Below, piece by piece: positions 38,868 to 48,049 of a DNA stretch of 64,000 nucleotides (position 1 is the stretch's first letter; each line of letters starts with the position of its first letter). The position numbers and the translations under genes are program-made. The stretch covers positions 2,108,001 through 2,172,000 of the forward strand of contig NZ_CP040443.1 of the NCBI RefSeq assembly GCF_005843885.1, read 5' to 3'. This DNA is from Escherichia sp. E4742 (lineage in GTDB: Bacteria > Pseudomonadota > Gammaproteobacteria > Enterobacterales > Enterobacteriaceae). The notes beneath the pieces are model-generated. The model did no database searches. It worked only from the letters and a program-made list of their open reading frames with translations, and was not told the DNA's origin.

Positions 38868-41321
38868 ATGCGAAAGGGGGGTGTTTTGTCTCGCCAACAG
38901 ATACTGGGGTTATCTGCGCTGAGTCTGGCACTGTTTTCACAATATTCCATCGCCTCGGATTCAGTACCAACATCTCATGCTGATGATGATACTGAGCTGA
39001 ACACGGCTTTTTTGCAGGGAACCAGAGTGGTGCCATCTGTACTGAAACCCGGTATGACGTTACCGGCGGGGCAGTACTATGTTGATGTGCTGGTCAATAA
39101 CGAAAACACGGGGAAAGCCCGGCTGACCATCACACCTGAGGAAGAGCAGGCAGGAATGCTGTGCCTGTCTTCGGAATGGCTGAAAAGTGCAAATGTTCCG
39201 GTACGTCTGGACGGGTATGCCAGTGAATACAATGAAAAGGCCGGCTGTTATCAGCTTGCCCGTAGTCCGTATACCCGTGTGGATTTTAACTACGGAAATC
39301 AGTCGCTGGTCTTCAGCGTGCCGCAGACCAATATCATTGCCAAAACTGACCCGACCCGGTGGGATTACGGGGTCAATGCGTTTCGCCTCCGGTACGATGC
39401 AAACGTTATGGGACAGAGCAGTAACGGTACCAGTGCAAACGGCAGTGGGGACCTGAAGATTAACCTGGGGCGCTGGGTGCTGAGCAGCAGTATGAACGGC
39501 AGCCGTGACAGTAACGGTAAAACCGATTTTTCTGTCCGGGATGCCACGATGTCCACCGCACTGAGCTCTGTGCGCGGTGACCTGCGACTGGGGAAATCCT
39601 TCACCCGCAGTGAACAGTTTTCTGATTTTGGTTTTTATGGGGCGTCACTGCGTTCCAACAGCAATATGGTGCCGTGGGACGCACGGGGTTACGCGCCGGT
39701 GATTAACGGCGTGGCCACCACCACGTCCCGTATCACTGTCACCCAGAACGGGTACACCGTGTACTCCCGGGTGGTCCAGCCGGGGCCTTATGAACTCAGG
39801 GATGTCCGTCCGGTGGGGAACGGTGACCTGGAAGTGACGGTGGAGGATGCGAATGGCCGGAAGACGGTGACCCGTTACCCGGTGACCACGCTGCCGACAC
39901 AGTTACGTGCCGGAGAGATGCTGTATGAGATGTCCGTCGGGCGACGTTCGTCTAGTGGCGACCTGGGTAAACCTTTCGGAGACGGGGACAAAGGGACATT
40001 CTGGCTGGGCAGTCTGGGATACGGTCTGAACAGCACCACGGTGAGTTCCGCCGCTATTCTGCATAACCAGTACCGGGCCGGCGGAATGACCCTGACCCAG
40101 TCCTTAGGGGTACTGGGGGCCATGTCTGTCGGTGGAGGCCTCTCCCATGCGGAGTATGACAACAAAGAGGTGAAGCGCGGGCACTCTGTCAGTGCCAAAT
40201 ACGCCAAGAGCTTTTCTGACACCACCAACCTGCACCTGATGGCCTACCGCTATCAGAGTAAAGGTTATGTGGAGTTTGCGAACTTCAATCCGCAGGAGCG
40301 TTACAGCCATTACAACCAGAAGTCCCGGTATGAGATGCACGTGACCCAGCAGCTGCCATGGAACAACAGTCTCGCGCTGTCAGCCTGGCGGGAGGACTAC
40401 TGGAACCGTTCCGGGCAGGCCATCGGGGCAAACCTGAATACCGGTTTCACGCTGTTTGATGATGTGTCGTTCACGGTGAATGCGGGCTTTAGCCGTTATC
40501 CATACCAGGAGAAAGATGATTATTCCGTGTCGATGACGATGAGCGTGCCGTTCACGGTGGCCGGAGTGCGTCATTACAGTAACTCATCCGTCAGCCACAG
40601 TTCGGTCTCTGGTACCCAGTATCAGATGTCGGCTTCGGCATCGCCGACAGAACGGTTCTCATACGGTGCCAGTGCAACGGCCTCCGACAAAGGAACCCGC
40701 ACTGCCTCAGCCAGCATGAACTATGGCTTTGATATGGTGCAGACGAACGCCGGCGTATCTCAGAGCCGCGACAGCACCAGTTACAACGCGGGCTTCTCCG
40801 GTTCGGTGGTGGCCACGGCAGAGAGTGGACTGCTGTTCACCCGGGAGCAGAATGACACGATGGGGGTGGTGCGCATTCCGGATGTGCCCGGCGTGCGGTT
40901 TAACGGTTCACCGGAGACCAACCGCAAGGGTTACACCGTGGTCAGCCTGTCTGATTACAACCAGAACAGCATCGACATTGATATGGAAGATGTCCCGGAT
41001 AACCTGGAGCTGGATGTGACCTCCTACAGTGTAGTGCCGACGGAGAAAGCCGTGGTGTACCGCGAATTCGGGGCGAACTATGTCAAACGTTACTTCCTGC
41101 AGGTGAAAGACCGCCAGGGTCAGATACTGAGTGGCGGTGACGCGAAGACAGAGCAGGGGCTGAGTGCCGGTTTCATCACCCGTAACGGGGTGCTGTCGAT
41201 GAGCCTGCTGATTGAGCCGAAAGAAGTGAAAGTGAGCCTGGATGGCGGCAGAACGTGCCGTATTTCCATGGCAGGCATTAAACCCGGAACAGAGAAAGTG
41301 CAGGAGGTTTTCTGTGAATAA
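38868..41321 (+). CDS. Fimbrial outer-membrane usher (PefC/FaeD class)
   Basis: This 817-residue usher forms the 24-strand pore that assembles the fimbria. Visible are a signal peptide (MRKGGVLSRQQILGLSALSL...IAS), the N-terminal chaperone-binding domain (FLQGTRVVPSVLKPGMTLPAGQYYVDVLVN), barrel segments, the plug-like GPYELRDVRPVGNGDLEVTV region, and a C-terminal domain ending in two cysteines (RTCRISMAGIKPG, QEVFC). ATG 38868 was preferred over TTG 38862. The stop overlaps the first chaperone gene. Confidence 0.95.
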   Translation: MRKGGVLSRQQILGLSALSLALFSQYSIASDSVPTSHADDDTELNTAFLQGTRVVPSVLKPGMTLPAGQYYVDVLVNNENTGKARLTITPEEEQAGMLCLSSEWLKSANVPVRLDGYASEYNEKAGCYQLARSPYTRVDFNYGNQSLVFSVPQTNIIAKTDPTRWDYGVNAFRLRYDANVMGQSSNGTSANGSGDLKINLGRWVLSSSMNGSRDSNGKTDFSVRDATMSTALSSVRGDLRLGKSFTRSEQFSDFGFYGASLRSNSNMVPWDARGYAPVINGVATTTSRITVTQNGYTVYSRVVQPGPYELRDVRPVGNGDLEVTVEDANGRKTVTRYPVTTLPTQLRAGEMLYEMSVGRRSSSGDLGKPFGDGDKGTFWLGSLGYGLNSTTVSSAAILHNQYRAGGMTLTQSLGVLGAMSVGGGLSHAEYDNKEVKRGHSVSAKYAKSFSDTTNLHLMAYRYQSKGYVEFANFNPQERYSHYNQKSRYEMHVTQQLPWNNSLALSAWREDYWNRSGQAIGANLNTGFTLFDDVSFTVNAGFSRYPYQEKDDYSVSMTMSVPFTVAGVRHYSNSSVSHSSVSGTQYQMSASASPTERFSYGASATASDKGTRTASASMNYGFDMVQTNAGVSQSRDSTSYNAGFSGSVVATAESGLLFTREQNDTMGVVRIPDVPGVRFNGSPETNRKGYTVVSLSDYNQNSIDIDMEDVPDNLELDVTSYSVVPTEKAVVYREFGANYVKRYFLQVKDRQGQILSGGDAKTEQGLSAGFITRNGVLSMSLLIEPKEVKVSLDGGRTCRISMAGIKPGTEKVQEVFCE

Positions 41322-42009
41322 GATGGTGAAGTGGGGGCTGACAGCTCTCCTCGCCTTCACCCTGAGCGGCCAGGCCCTGGCCGCCTTCACGGTGAGTGGG
41401 ACCCGTTTTATCTATGAGGAGGGGAAAAAGAATATCTCCTTCGAGGTAACTAATAATGCCAGTGACACCTACGGTGGCCAGGTGTGGGTGGATAACGTCA
41501 GTGAAGGCAACGGGGCGTATATGGTGCCCACTCCACCGTTCTTTAAGGTGAGTCCGAAGCAGAAGCAGATTGTGCGTATCATGAAAGCGGACGGCGGCAC
41601 CCTGCCGTCAGACCGTGAATCGCTGTTCTGGATGAATATCCAGGAAATCCCGCCGAAGCCGAAAGACGAGAAGAACGTACTGTCGGTGGCCATCAACACC
41701 CGGGTCAAGCTGTTCTACCGTCCGAAAGTGCTGGCGGCAGGCCGTAAAGGTGCAGAGAAGAATATAGAGGTGATTCGTCGCGACGGCGCGACGTACCTGA
41801 AGAACCCGACCCCGTATTACTTTGCTGTGACCGGCGTGAAGGCAGACGGAAAAGCCGTCACGCTGAGCGACAACGAAAGCCGGAAACTGTCCATCCTGGC
41901 ACCGTCAGGTGAAGCCGCGGTCAGTAAAATTCCGGTCGGCACGAAGAGCATCAGTGTACAGGCCATCAATGACTGGGGTGGTGTGGAAGATTACGTCCTG
42001 AAGGGGTGA
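41314..42009 (+). CDS. Periplasmic fimbrial chaperone, first of two
   Basis: This 231-residue PapD-type chaperone has a signal peptide ending SGQALA|AFTV, the G1 donor strand region (VLSVAINTRVKLFYRP), an F1-strand motif (SLFWMNIQEIPPKP) and the invariant Arg (GTRFIYEEGKKN) and Lys (TRVKLFYRP). GTG 41314 is chosen because AGGAGG lies 6 bp upstream; it overlaps the usher stop. The next gene is a close paralogue, about half identical by eye. Confidence 0.93.
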   Translation: MNKMVKWGLTALLAFTLSGQALAAFTVSGTRFIYEEGKKNISFEVTNNASDTYGGQVWVDNVSEGNGAYMVPTPPFFKVSPKQKQIVRIMKADGGTLPSDRESLFWMNIQEIPPKPKDEKNVLSVAINTRVKLFYRPKVLAAGRKGAEKNIEVIRRDGATYLKNPTPYYFAVTGVKADGKAVTLSDNESRKLSILAPSGEAAVSKIPVGTKSISVQAINDWGGVEDYVLKG

Positions 42010-42719
42010 CAACAGTGAGCAAGCTGAACGGGCTGATGAAGCTGGGGGCAGTATCCCTGCTGTCCCTGGTAATGAGCAGCCAGGCCATGGCCGCCTTTGT
42101 ACTGAACGGGACGCGTTTCATCTACGAGGAAGGAAAAAAGAACACCTCGTTTGAAGTGACCAACCAGTCAGAGAACACGTACGGTGGCCAGGTATGGATT
42201 GATAACACAAATCAGGGGAATGACACCGCCTATATGCTCCCGGTGCCGCCGTTCTTCAAGGTGGCGGCAAAGGGGAAACAGATTGTCCGTATCATGAGGA
42301 CAGACAGCGCCCTGCCATCAGACCGTGAGTCGTTGTTCTGGCTGAATGTGCAGGAAATTCCACCAAAACCGAAAGGAGAGGTGGAAGGTGGTGTACTGGC
42401 GGTGGCCATCAACACGCGGGTGAAGCTGATTTACCGGCCCGAAAGCCTGGTAGCCGGACGTGAGAATGCCGAGAAAGGCATGCAGATTGTCCGGCGCAAC
42501 GGTGAAACCTGGCTGACCAATCCGACGCCGTATTACTTTGCGGTCACGGCAGTGAAAGTGAACGGGAAGAGTGTCAGCCTGAGTGAGGCTGTACAGGACC
42601 GCCTGGCTCAGGTGGCGCCGAAGGCCGAGATTTCCCTGGGCAGTGTTGCCCTGAACGGGGCTGTCTCGGTAGAGGCGGTGAATGACTGGGGCGGGACAGC
42701 GGACTACCCCCTGAAATAA
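42006..42719 (+). CDS. Periplasmic fimbrial chaperone, second of two
   Basis: This PapD-type chaperone of up to 237 residues has the same layout as its neighbour (GTRFIYEEGKKNTSFEVTNQ, ESLFWLNVQEIPPKPK, VAINTRVKLIYRPESL) and a signal peptide ending SSQAMA|AFVL. The GTG at 42006 overlaps the previous stop (GTGA); GTG 42015 is an alternative. Two chaperones in tandem suggest that one serves the major pilin and the other the minor subunits or adhesin, as in 987P; this is inference. Confidence 0.92.
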   Translation: MTTVSKLNGLMKLGAVSLLSLVMSSQAMAAFVLNGTRFIYEEGKKNTSFEVTNQSENTYGGQVWIDNTNQGNDTAYMLPVPPFFKVAAKGKQIVRIMRTDSALPSDRESLFWLNVQEIPPKPKGEVEGGVLAVAINTRVKLIYRPESLVAGRENAEKGMQIVRRNGETWLTNPTPYYFAVTAVKVNGKSVSLSEAVQDRLAQVAPKAEISLGSVALNGAVSVEAVNDWGGTADYPLK

Positions 42720-42736
42720 GAGCAGGAAGAGAAAGA

Positions 42737-43273
42737 ATGAAAACAGGCAAAGTCTGGCGGCATATCTGTGCAGGCATGCTGGCCGGTGGGCTGATGCTGC
42801 CCCTGTCTGTCGTCGGGGCGGTAAATGAGTCGATAAACATTCAGGTGACCATTAATAACCCGCAGCCGAGTTGCAGTATTAATGTGCCGGGAGGCGATAT
42901 CCGGAATCTTGGGGCACTGAACCGGAGCGGAAAAGATCAGAGTCACAGTGCGTTCACGATAGAGGTTAACTGCAACGGCAACGTTAAGACCAGAATGAAA
43001 GCCAACGCCACCAGTGGTGCGGTGCAGAGTGATGGTACCCGTCTCGCAGTAAACATGGGGGGCTCCACGTCTTCAGCAGGGCCTTTTCTGAAGCTGAAAG
43101 CGGACAACCGTTTTGTGAAACTGCGGGACAGCGATAACGACTGGTTTTGTACTGCCGGGACGGCAGGCAATACACAACGCTGTTCTGTTACGCCAGTGAC
43201 CGAATCGAGTAAGCAGACACCGGCAGGGGCAGGAAGTGCCACGGTAGCGTTTACCATTGATTATTTTCTGTAA
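42737..43273 (+). CDS. Minor fimbrial subunit 1
   Basis: This 178-residue secreted pilin has a signal peptide of about 30 residues (MKTGKVWRHICAGMLAGGLM...VVGA), four cysteines (QPSCSINV, VNCNGN, WFCTAG, QRCSVT) and the C-terminal AFTIDYFL pilin end. It is paralogous to the next two genes. Two disulfides are expected, which fits the SrgA-like oxidoreductases in the locus. Confidence 0.88.
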   Translation: MKTGKVWRHICAGMLAGGLMLPLSVVGAVNESINIQVTINNPQPSCSINVPGGDIRNLGALNRSGKDQSHSAFTIEVNCNGNVKTRMKANATSGAVQSDGTRLAVNMGGSTSSAGPFLKLKADNRFVKLRDSDNDWFCTAGTAGNTQRCSVTPVTESSKQTPAGAGSATVAFTIDYFL

Positions 43274-43294
43274 GGAATAAGCAGGAGTATAAAA

Positions 43295-43843
43295 ATGATG
43301 AATAAGTATATGAAGAAGTATAGCTGCCTGGCATTGCTGGTATGCGGTGGTATGGCCTTTCAGGCCGGTGCAAATCCGACGCGGGTTACATTTAATATGT
43401 CTGTTCCCACGCCGACCTGCACAATATCAGTTAAGAATAATGCGTCCAACACAATCGCTCTGGGAGAACTGGTGCGGGGTGAAATAAATAAAACTCACAA
43501 TCCGTTTGTGATCGTTGCCGACTGCAATGGGATGGGGGGGACAGGAAGAAACAGTCTGACGGCCACCGCCCAAACCAACACACAGCAACAACTGATGAAT
43601 AACAATGTCTGGGTTGCCGTGAAAATGGGAAACAGCGCGATTGACACAACACATGGTCCGCTTCTGCAACTGAAAGCATCAGACAATAAGGCGGATATCA
43701 TGCTGAACGGTTCAAGACCGTTTTGCACCACATCAGGTGCATTAATGGAATGCTCCATCATACCCGTAACATCCGTGCATAACGGAGCCCCGACAGGCTC
43801 AGGCTCAGCTGTCGTGCAGTTTACGATGAATTACAGCGCATAA
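43295..43843 (+). CDS. Minor fimbrial subunit 2
   Basis: This 182-residue secreted pilin has a signal peptide ending MAFQAGA and four cysteines (TPTCTISV, ADCNGM, RPFCTTS, MECSII) in the same pattern as minor subunit 1. It ends VQFTMNYSA. The start MMNKYMKKYS may be the first or second Met. Confidence 0.88.
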   Translation: MMNKYMKKYSCLALLVCGGMAFQAGANPTRVTFNMSVPTPTCTISVKNNASNTIALGELVRGEINKTHNPFVIVADCNGMGGTGRNSLTATAQTNTQQQLMNNNVWVAVKMGNSAIDTTHGPLLQLKASDNKADIMLNGSRPFCTTSGALMECSIIPVTSVHNGAPTGSGSAVVQFTMNYSA

Positions 43844-43854
43844 GGTTTCCGGCA

Positions 43855-44421
43855 ATGAAGATATTCCAGAATAAACGATATCTCTGGCCGGGAATATTGC
43901 TGTGCGGGTGTATGACCTTTCAGGCAGGCGCCGTTGATGTTGAATTTCAGATGGCCTATACCCAGCCCACCTGCAACCTGACGTTTGATGGTGGCAAGAG
44001 TTCACTGGAGTATCCTCTGGGAACAATATCATCGGGTACTCAAAAGGACAACTATGTGCCTTTTACGATAAATGTCGACTGTCAGGGAAATACAGCAGTA
44101 AAAACGGCTGTCACAGCAAAAGTTATTCCCGGAGGGAACGGTTACGACAGTGTTTTACAGCCCGGGAATGACAGCGTCCGGATGCAGGTGGCAGGCGCAC
44201 AGGGGGTGGACAGTAACTCCCCTGAACTCTGGTTACTGACAGAAGCCGGACAGCGGGTGAAGCTGACGGGACTGGAAAGCGATGCCTTCTGTACCAAAGG
44301 GGATACAACGGCTGCAACGCCCAATACCTGCAAGCTGAAACCGGTTGTCACGGTTCCGGCACAGTCTGCTACAGGGAGTTTTGGGGCTACGATGCAGTTT
44401 AACGTGGTGTATCCGCTGTAG
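43855..44421 (+). CDS. Minor fimbrial subunit 3
   Basis: This 188-residue secreted pilin has a signal peptide ending CGCMTFQAGA and four cysteines in the mature part (QPTCNLT, VDCQGN, DAFCTKG, NTCKLK), ending QFNVVYPL. It lies 11 bp after minor subunit 2. Its stop codon overlaps the GTG of the next ORF (TAGTG). Confidence 0.88.
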   Translation: MKIFQNKRYLWPGILLCGCMTFQAGAVDVEFQMAYTQPTCNLTFDGGKSSLEYPLGTISSGTQKDNYVPFTINVDCQGNTAVKTAVTAKVIPGGNGYDSVLQPGNDSVRMQVAGAQGVDSNSPELWLLTEAGQRVKLTGLESDAFCTKGDTTAATPNTCKLKPVVTVPAQSATGSFGATMQFNVVYPL

Positions 44422-44681
44422 TGGAAGACACCTGGCAACAGGCCTGGCAATGGCTGTGCCGTCGCCGGCAGAAGTCTCCGCCGGGTGCAGATATCTGGCA
44501 CCTGCGTTTTCACCGGGAACGGGAATTATTCCGGCTTATCCGGGGGCAGGAGAGTCTGGTGCAGTGGTGTGCCCGGGATGAACTGCAGGATATCATCAGC
44601 CACTTTAGGGAAGGCTTGAAGAGCAGGCTCGGTGTTGTGGTCTGTCAGGAGAGTGGATGCGTGCCCGGGGGCAGAATATAA
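44421..44681 (+). CDS. Small ORF, possible reverse-transcriptase N-terminal remnant
   Basis: This 86-codon frame starts with GTG overlapping the stop of minor subunit 3. The sequence WQQAWQWLCRRRQKSPPGAD then IWHLRFHRERE and VQWCARDELQ resembles, from memory, the N-terminus of group II-like or unknown-group reverse transcriptases (pattern QWLCRQR...ADIWHLRFH...WSARDAL). The palm domain with YxDD is absent, so it is either a truncated remnant or a different small basic protein. The assignment is tentative. Confidence 0.4.
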   Translation: MEDTWQQAWQWLCRRRQKSPPGADIWHLRFHRERELFRLIRGQESLVQWCARDELQDIISHFREGLKSRLGVVVCQESGCVPGGRI

Positions 44682-44773
44682 AGAACGGTGCGGGACTGGG
44701 AATACGTAACTGACGTATCGAATAGTGAATGGCACAGTGAACATAAACTAAGAACAAATAAATACGGAAACAA

Positions 44774-45751
44774 ATGGCAAACTACACGTTTACGCTCCGG
44801 AGTGCACTACTTGTAGCGCTATCGATCGGGACGATACTGGACGCGGGTACTAACTGGGTGAATGCCGCAGTCCAAACTAACCGGATCGAACAAGAAGGAC
44901 AGTTCGAATCGACGTATACCGTCAAAGTAAAGATGAACATAGTGCGGAATAGAGCGTACCAAGAAAACGGCACTGTATTAAACACGGCCGGGGATGTGAC
45001 TTTAGTAATTAGGGACGGTGCAGGTGGAGCAAACACGGAGATCACGCCCGGGATATGTTGGACTGGTGCAAACAACATGGGCCAAACATGGGAAGCACTT
45101 GGTCAACGGCTTGTACGGCACGAAGGTCGACGGCACGTATATCGATGGTCTCTACGTCACATCGGAGCTGTAGGAGCTACAGGCGGAGGAGCAATGAAAT
45201 GCGAATATACAGTAAAACTTAAGAACGCTAAAAACCCGGGGATTCAAGTTGTTGTGCCTGAATATTTGTTCGATCCGGCTACAGGCGGAAAACGTGGTGT
45301 GTCTAAAATTGTAGGAATGTGGGTAGGTGTGCCCGACAGTGCCCATCAGGTCGCAACTATCGGGACGCCAGGGGGGCAAGTTGACGCGAATACTCCTGAC
45401 GTAAGGGGGCAGGCGTCGAATATGGGAGAACTGGCACCAGCTATGTCTACGACGGTGATCGCTCCACGAGTATCAGCAACAGTGCGATATGAAGACAACG
45501 TCGTGCTAAATGTGGGGGAGAAGAAGGACAACGTATTCGCGATAGACGGGGAAGGCGTCGGAGCCGTGCAATGGAAGTGGTCATATGTGGGCGACACTCG
45601 TCTATTCAATTTGGTGGACTCTCGCGGTACGGCTATTCAGCCTAATCAAGATGTTGGATACACGAATCCAGTAGGTGTGCACGCGTATACGTCCAGCAAA
45701 GAGTGGGGAAGTAAGACAGGGGCCGTGAACATCACGTATTGGCTACCTTAG
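44774..45751 (+). CDS. Putative fimbrial adhesin or large subunit with atypical codon use
   Basis: This 325-residue protein has a plausible signal peptide (ANYTFTLRSALLVALSIGTI...VNAA) and ends GAVNITYWLP, like a pilin C-terminus. A two-domain layout is possible: an N-terminal receptor-binding half with Cys in GICWTGANN and MKCEYTV, and a C-terminal pilin domain from about VSATVRYEDNVVLNVGEKKD. Only 2 of its 17 leucines use CTG, and ACG, CGG, GGG, CTA and ATA codons are frequent, unlike the usher and pilins to the left. Position at the operon end fits an adhesin. No known adhesin is recognised. Confidence 0.6.
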   Translation: MANYTFTLRSALLVALSIGTILDAGTNWVNAAVQTNRIEQEGQFESTYTVKVKMNIVRNRAYQENGTVLNTAGDVTLVIRDGAGGANTEITPGICWTGANNMGQTWEALGQRLVRHEGRRHVYRWSLRHIGAVGATGGGAMKCEYTVKLKNAKNPGIQVVVPEYLFDPATGGKRGVSKIVGMWVGVPDSAHQVATIGTPGGQVDANTPDVRGQASNMGELAPAMSTTVIAPRVSATVRYEDNVVLNVGEKKDNVFAIDGEGVGAVQWKWSYVGDTRLFNLVDSRGTAIQPNQDVGYTNPVGVHAYTSSKEWGSKTGAVNITYWLP

Positions 45752-46406
45752 CGCGTAAGCATACTGACAGTAGTGATGATGCTATCTGCGATACCCTAAG
45801 CCTGTGCCCTGAGCCTATTCCCGGGGCATCATTTTTATGGTGTGGGGACGGTGGCTTTGAGCGTGAGAGAGGGGGGGCGTTTGACTTTTAAGGTTACGAA
45901 TGTGCCAATGGGGTCGGGGTATCCGAAAATCAGGGTACGCGGTGAATCAGTCACGCTGCCTGACGGCAAAGTGCAACCGCAAGTTGGTTTTGACTATATG
46001 GAAATGAATGTCCCAGGGGCAATGGGGGCACTAGCATCACAGGCGTATATCAACAAGGGGGAACCAAACCGACTGGCTATTCAACACAGCAGCCGATAAC
46101 TCACGGAAACATTACGGTCATCCGGCCTGCCGCTAACTTGACTGTAAAGAGTGTGGACCAGATTACACTGACGCCTGATACACCACGTGAGAGGGCGCTC
46201 GAGGTCACTGGGACAGGGGCCGCGAACGGCAGGTGGTATAGCAACGAATCCAACAGCAAAATTAACTTTGTTGACCGACAAGGGGTGGCATGGAACAAAG
46301 GGGTGACGAGGCTGGTGATGTCTATGATGTGAATCTGATATCGCCGGGTGCGCTCGGGTAGGGGAGTTGGCAGGAGGCTGTCACTATAGAGTGGGAAATA
46401 CCATGA
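45752..46406 (+). pseudogene. Decayed pilin-like reading frame
   Basis: Readable blocks occur in three frames in order: REGGRLTFKVTNVPMGSGYP then RVRGESVTLPDGKVQPQVGF (from 45842), then GGTSITGVYQQGGTKPTGYS and QITLTPDTPRERALEVTGTG (frame change near 46010, in G-rich runs), then DEAGDVYDVNLISPGALG, a TAG, and GSWQEAVTIEWEIP with stop at 46404-46406. The last block looks like a pilin C-terminal strand. At least two frameshifts and one nonsense codon break it. Codon use is as odd as in the gene before it. Confidence 0.55.
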
Positions 46407-46914
46407 GTCCGGCGTGGGGATAGCATGCAGTAAAGGATGTAACGGGGTAGCGGATATGTGCAGCGGTGTGGTTGCTGTGAGTATTAACGACACGTGGAGC
46501 AGTTCGAACGGATGGAAGCAGGTGTGCTAGGGGCGAGGTGAACGAAAAGGATGATCCGCAACTCACATAACGTATTGAGTGAACTTCGTGGACGCCGGAG
46601 GGATACGACCTGCAGAGGGAGTCGCCATGTCACGAATCTTAAGTTAGGCCAAATCGAGGTAACAACGCTGCTAACGTGGCTCTAAACCAATCCATGATAT
46701 GAGGTTTGGCTGAGGGCAGTTGGACATCATGCAATCATATCCGAGCACTGCGGACTTCAATGAGCAATGGGCAACGGACAGTAACGACGTAAACAGTGAC
46801 CGGAAGAGCGATAATCTTTCAATGAATACAACGATATTGGGAGGGTGTAGCAAATCTGCAACAACAAACGGCGGTCAAATGAACAATCAGCAATACAAGA
46901 CTGGGTATGGGGTG
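46407..46914. other. Odd-composition stretch without a clear gene
   Basis: This half-kilobase continues the unusual composition of the preceding 1.6 kb. Short readable segments (CSKGCNGVADMCSGVVAVSI, and MQSYPSTADFNEQWATDSND from 46729) run between stops. An open frame from 46720 joins the SrgA-like gene but lies upstream of its signal peptide. Confidence 0.4.
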
Positions 46915-47550
46915 ATGAAAAGTTTACGCACTATTCTTATCATGGTTATAGGGGGGCTATTTGCACCTTCGCTGGTCTTGGCCGACAGTCAGGGAGCACC
47001 TGAAAAGCCTGCATCTCTGAGTGTCGACCGGGCAGTGGAGCAACCGGCAGTAGTGGAGTTCTTCTCCTTCTACTGTCCGCCCTGCTTCGCGTTTTATCAG
47101 CAGTACGGCATTGACAAGGGTATCCGGGACGTCCTGCCTTCCGGCAAAAAAATGGTCAAGTACCATGTGGATTTCCTGGGGCCTCTGGGACCACAACTCA
47201 CCGACGCCTGGGCCATGGCGCAGGTCATGGGCATTGAGGATAAGGTGGAGCCGCTGCTGTTTGAGGCAACTCAGGTCACCCGCTCCCTGACCACGCCCGA
47301 CAGTATCCGGGCTGTGTTTGAAAAAGCCGGCGTGTCAGGCGAAGAGTACGACCGCATGATGGACAGTATTCTGGTAAAAGCCAGAGCCGCTGAAATGCGA
47401 CAACGGTTCAGGGACTATAAGGTGACCGGCACACCGGCCGTGTTTGTGAATGGTCAGCACATTAATAACAGTGATTTCCGCGGTGAGACCCCGGAAGCCT
47501 ACCGTCAGAAATATGTTGATGCTGTGGAGAAATTACTGAATTCTCTCTGA
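46915..47550 (+). CDS. SrgA/DsbA-like periplasmic thiol oxidoreductase
   Basis: This 211-residue thioredoxin-fold protein has a signal peptide (MKSLRTILIMVIGGLFAPSL), the active site FYCPPCFAF (CPPC) and the cis-Pro loop TGTPAVFVNGQ. The CPPC variant of the DsbA CPHC site is typical of Salmonella SrgA, which oxidises the PefA pilin. The neighbouring pilins have two or four cysteines each, so this enzyme probably forms their disulfides. I chose ATG 46915 because the signal peptide starts there; the frame is open from 46720. A paralogue lies at 53081. Confidence 0.9.
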   Translation: MKSLRTILIMVIGGLFAPSLVLADSQGAPEKPASLSVDRAVEQPAVVEFFSFYCPPCFAFYQQYGIDKGIRDVLPSGKKMVKYHVDFLGPLGPQLTDAWAMAQVMGIEDKVEPLLFEATQVTRSLTTPDSIRAVFEKAGVSGEEYDRMMDSILVKARAAEMRQRFRDYKVTGTPAVFVNGQHINNSDFRGETPEAYRQKYVDAVEKLLNSL

Positions 47551-47583
47551 TACCATTATTTATTTCTGAGGGCCTGTAATGTT

Positions 47584-47871
47584 ATGTGGAAAGAGGAAAA
47601 TACCAGTGCAGATATCTGCGAGCGTATTCTGCTCTGGATGGTGTATCAGCGATTCCGACAGGGAGAAATATTTTTACGCATCCAGAATATTGCCTCAGTC
47701 ATGAATATGACGGTCAGTGAAATCAGGGAGTACCTTGATATTTTGTTTCTGTCTGGAGTTGTGGGGTGTACACCACTTTCTCCAGGTGCGTCAGAACTGT
47801 GGTTTATTACTGAATCTGTCAGTGATTTTATTTGTTCAGGTGTTGTTATCGACGACTGGTGGCAACAATAA
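47584..47871 (+). CDS. Winged-helix fimbrial regulator-like protein
   Basis: This 95-residue protein has a probable helix-turn-helix (LRIQNIASVMNMTVSEIREYLDILFLSGVV), followed by a short beta-hairpin. It lies between the SrgA-like gene and the PefI-like gene, as do small regulators in the Salmonella pef region. It may be a diverged PapI/FaeA relative. Function is inferred from position only. Confidence 0.6.
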   Translation: MWKEENTSADICERILLWMVYQRFRQGEIFLRIQNIASVMNMTVSEIREYLDILFLSGVVGCTPLSPGASELWFITESVSDFICSGVVIDDWWQQ

Positions 47872-48049
47872 TCAGGTCGGGTATAACAGAATAAAACCTG
47901 ACAGGTTGAGTCTGCTTTTATTTTATGCCGGGATAATATAACTTACTAATTTTGTGAGTATATGCTGGCAAGCGGATTATGGAATATGCGGGTCGGATGA
48001 CACTGCGGTGAACCATTGAGATTATCTGAATAAGGTGTGTGGGTGAATA

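Noticed and set aside
45846..46099. C-terminal part (after about 46010) of the 85-codon frame as an independent gene
   Set aside because: From about 46010 the neighbouring frame reads a more protein-like sequence (GGTSITGVYQQGG), so this frame is treated as part of a frameshifted gene.
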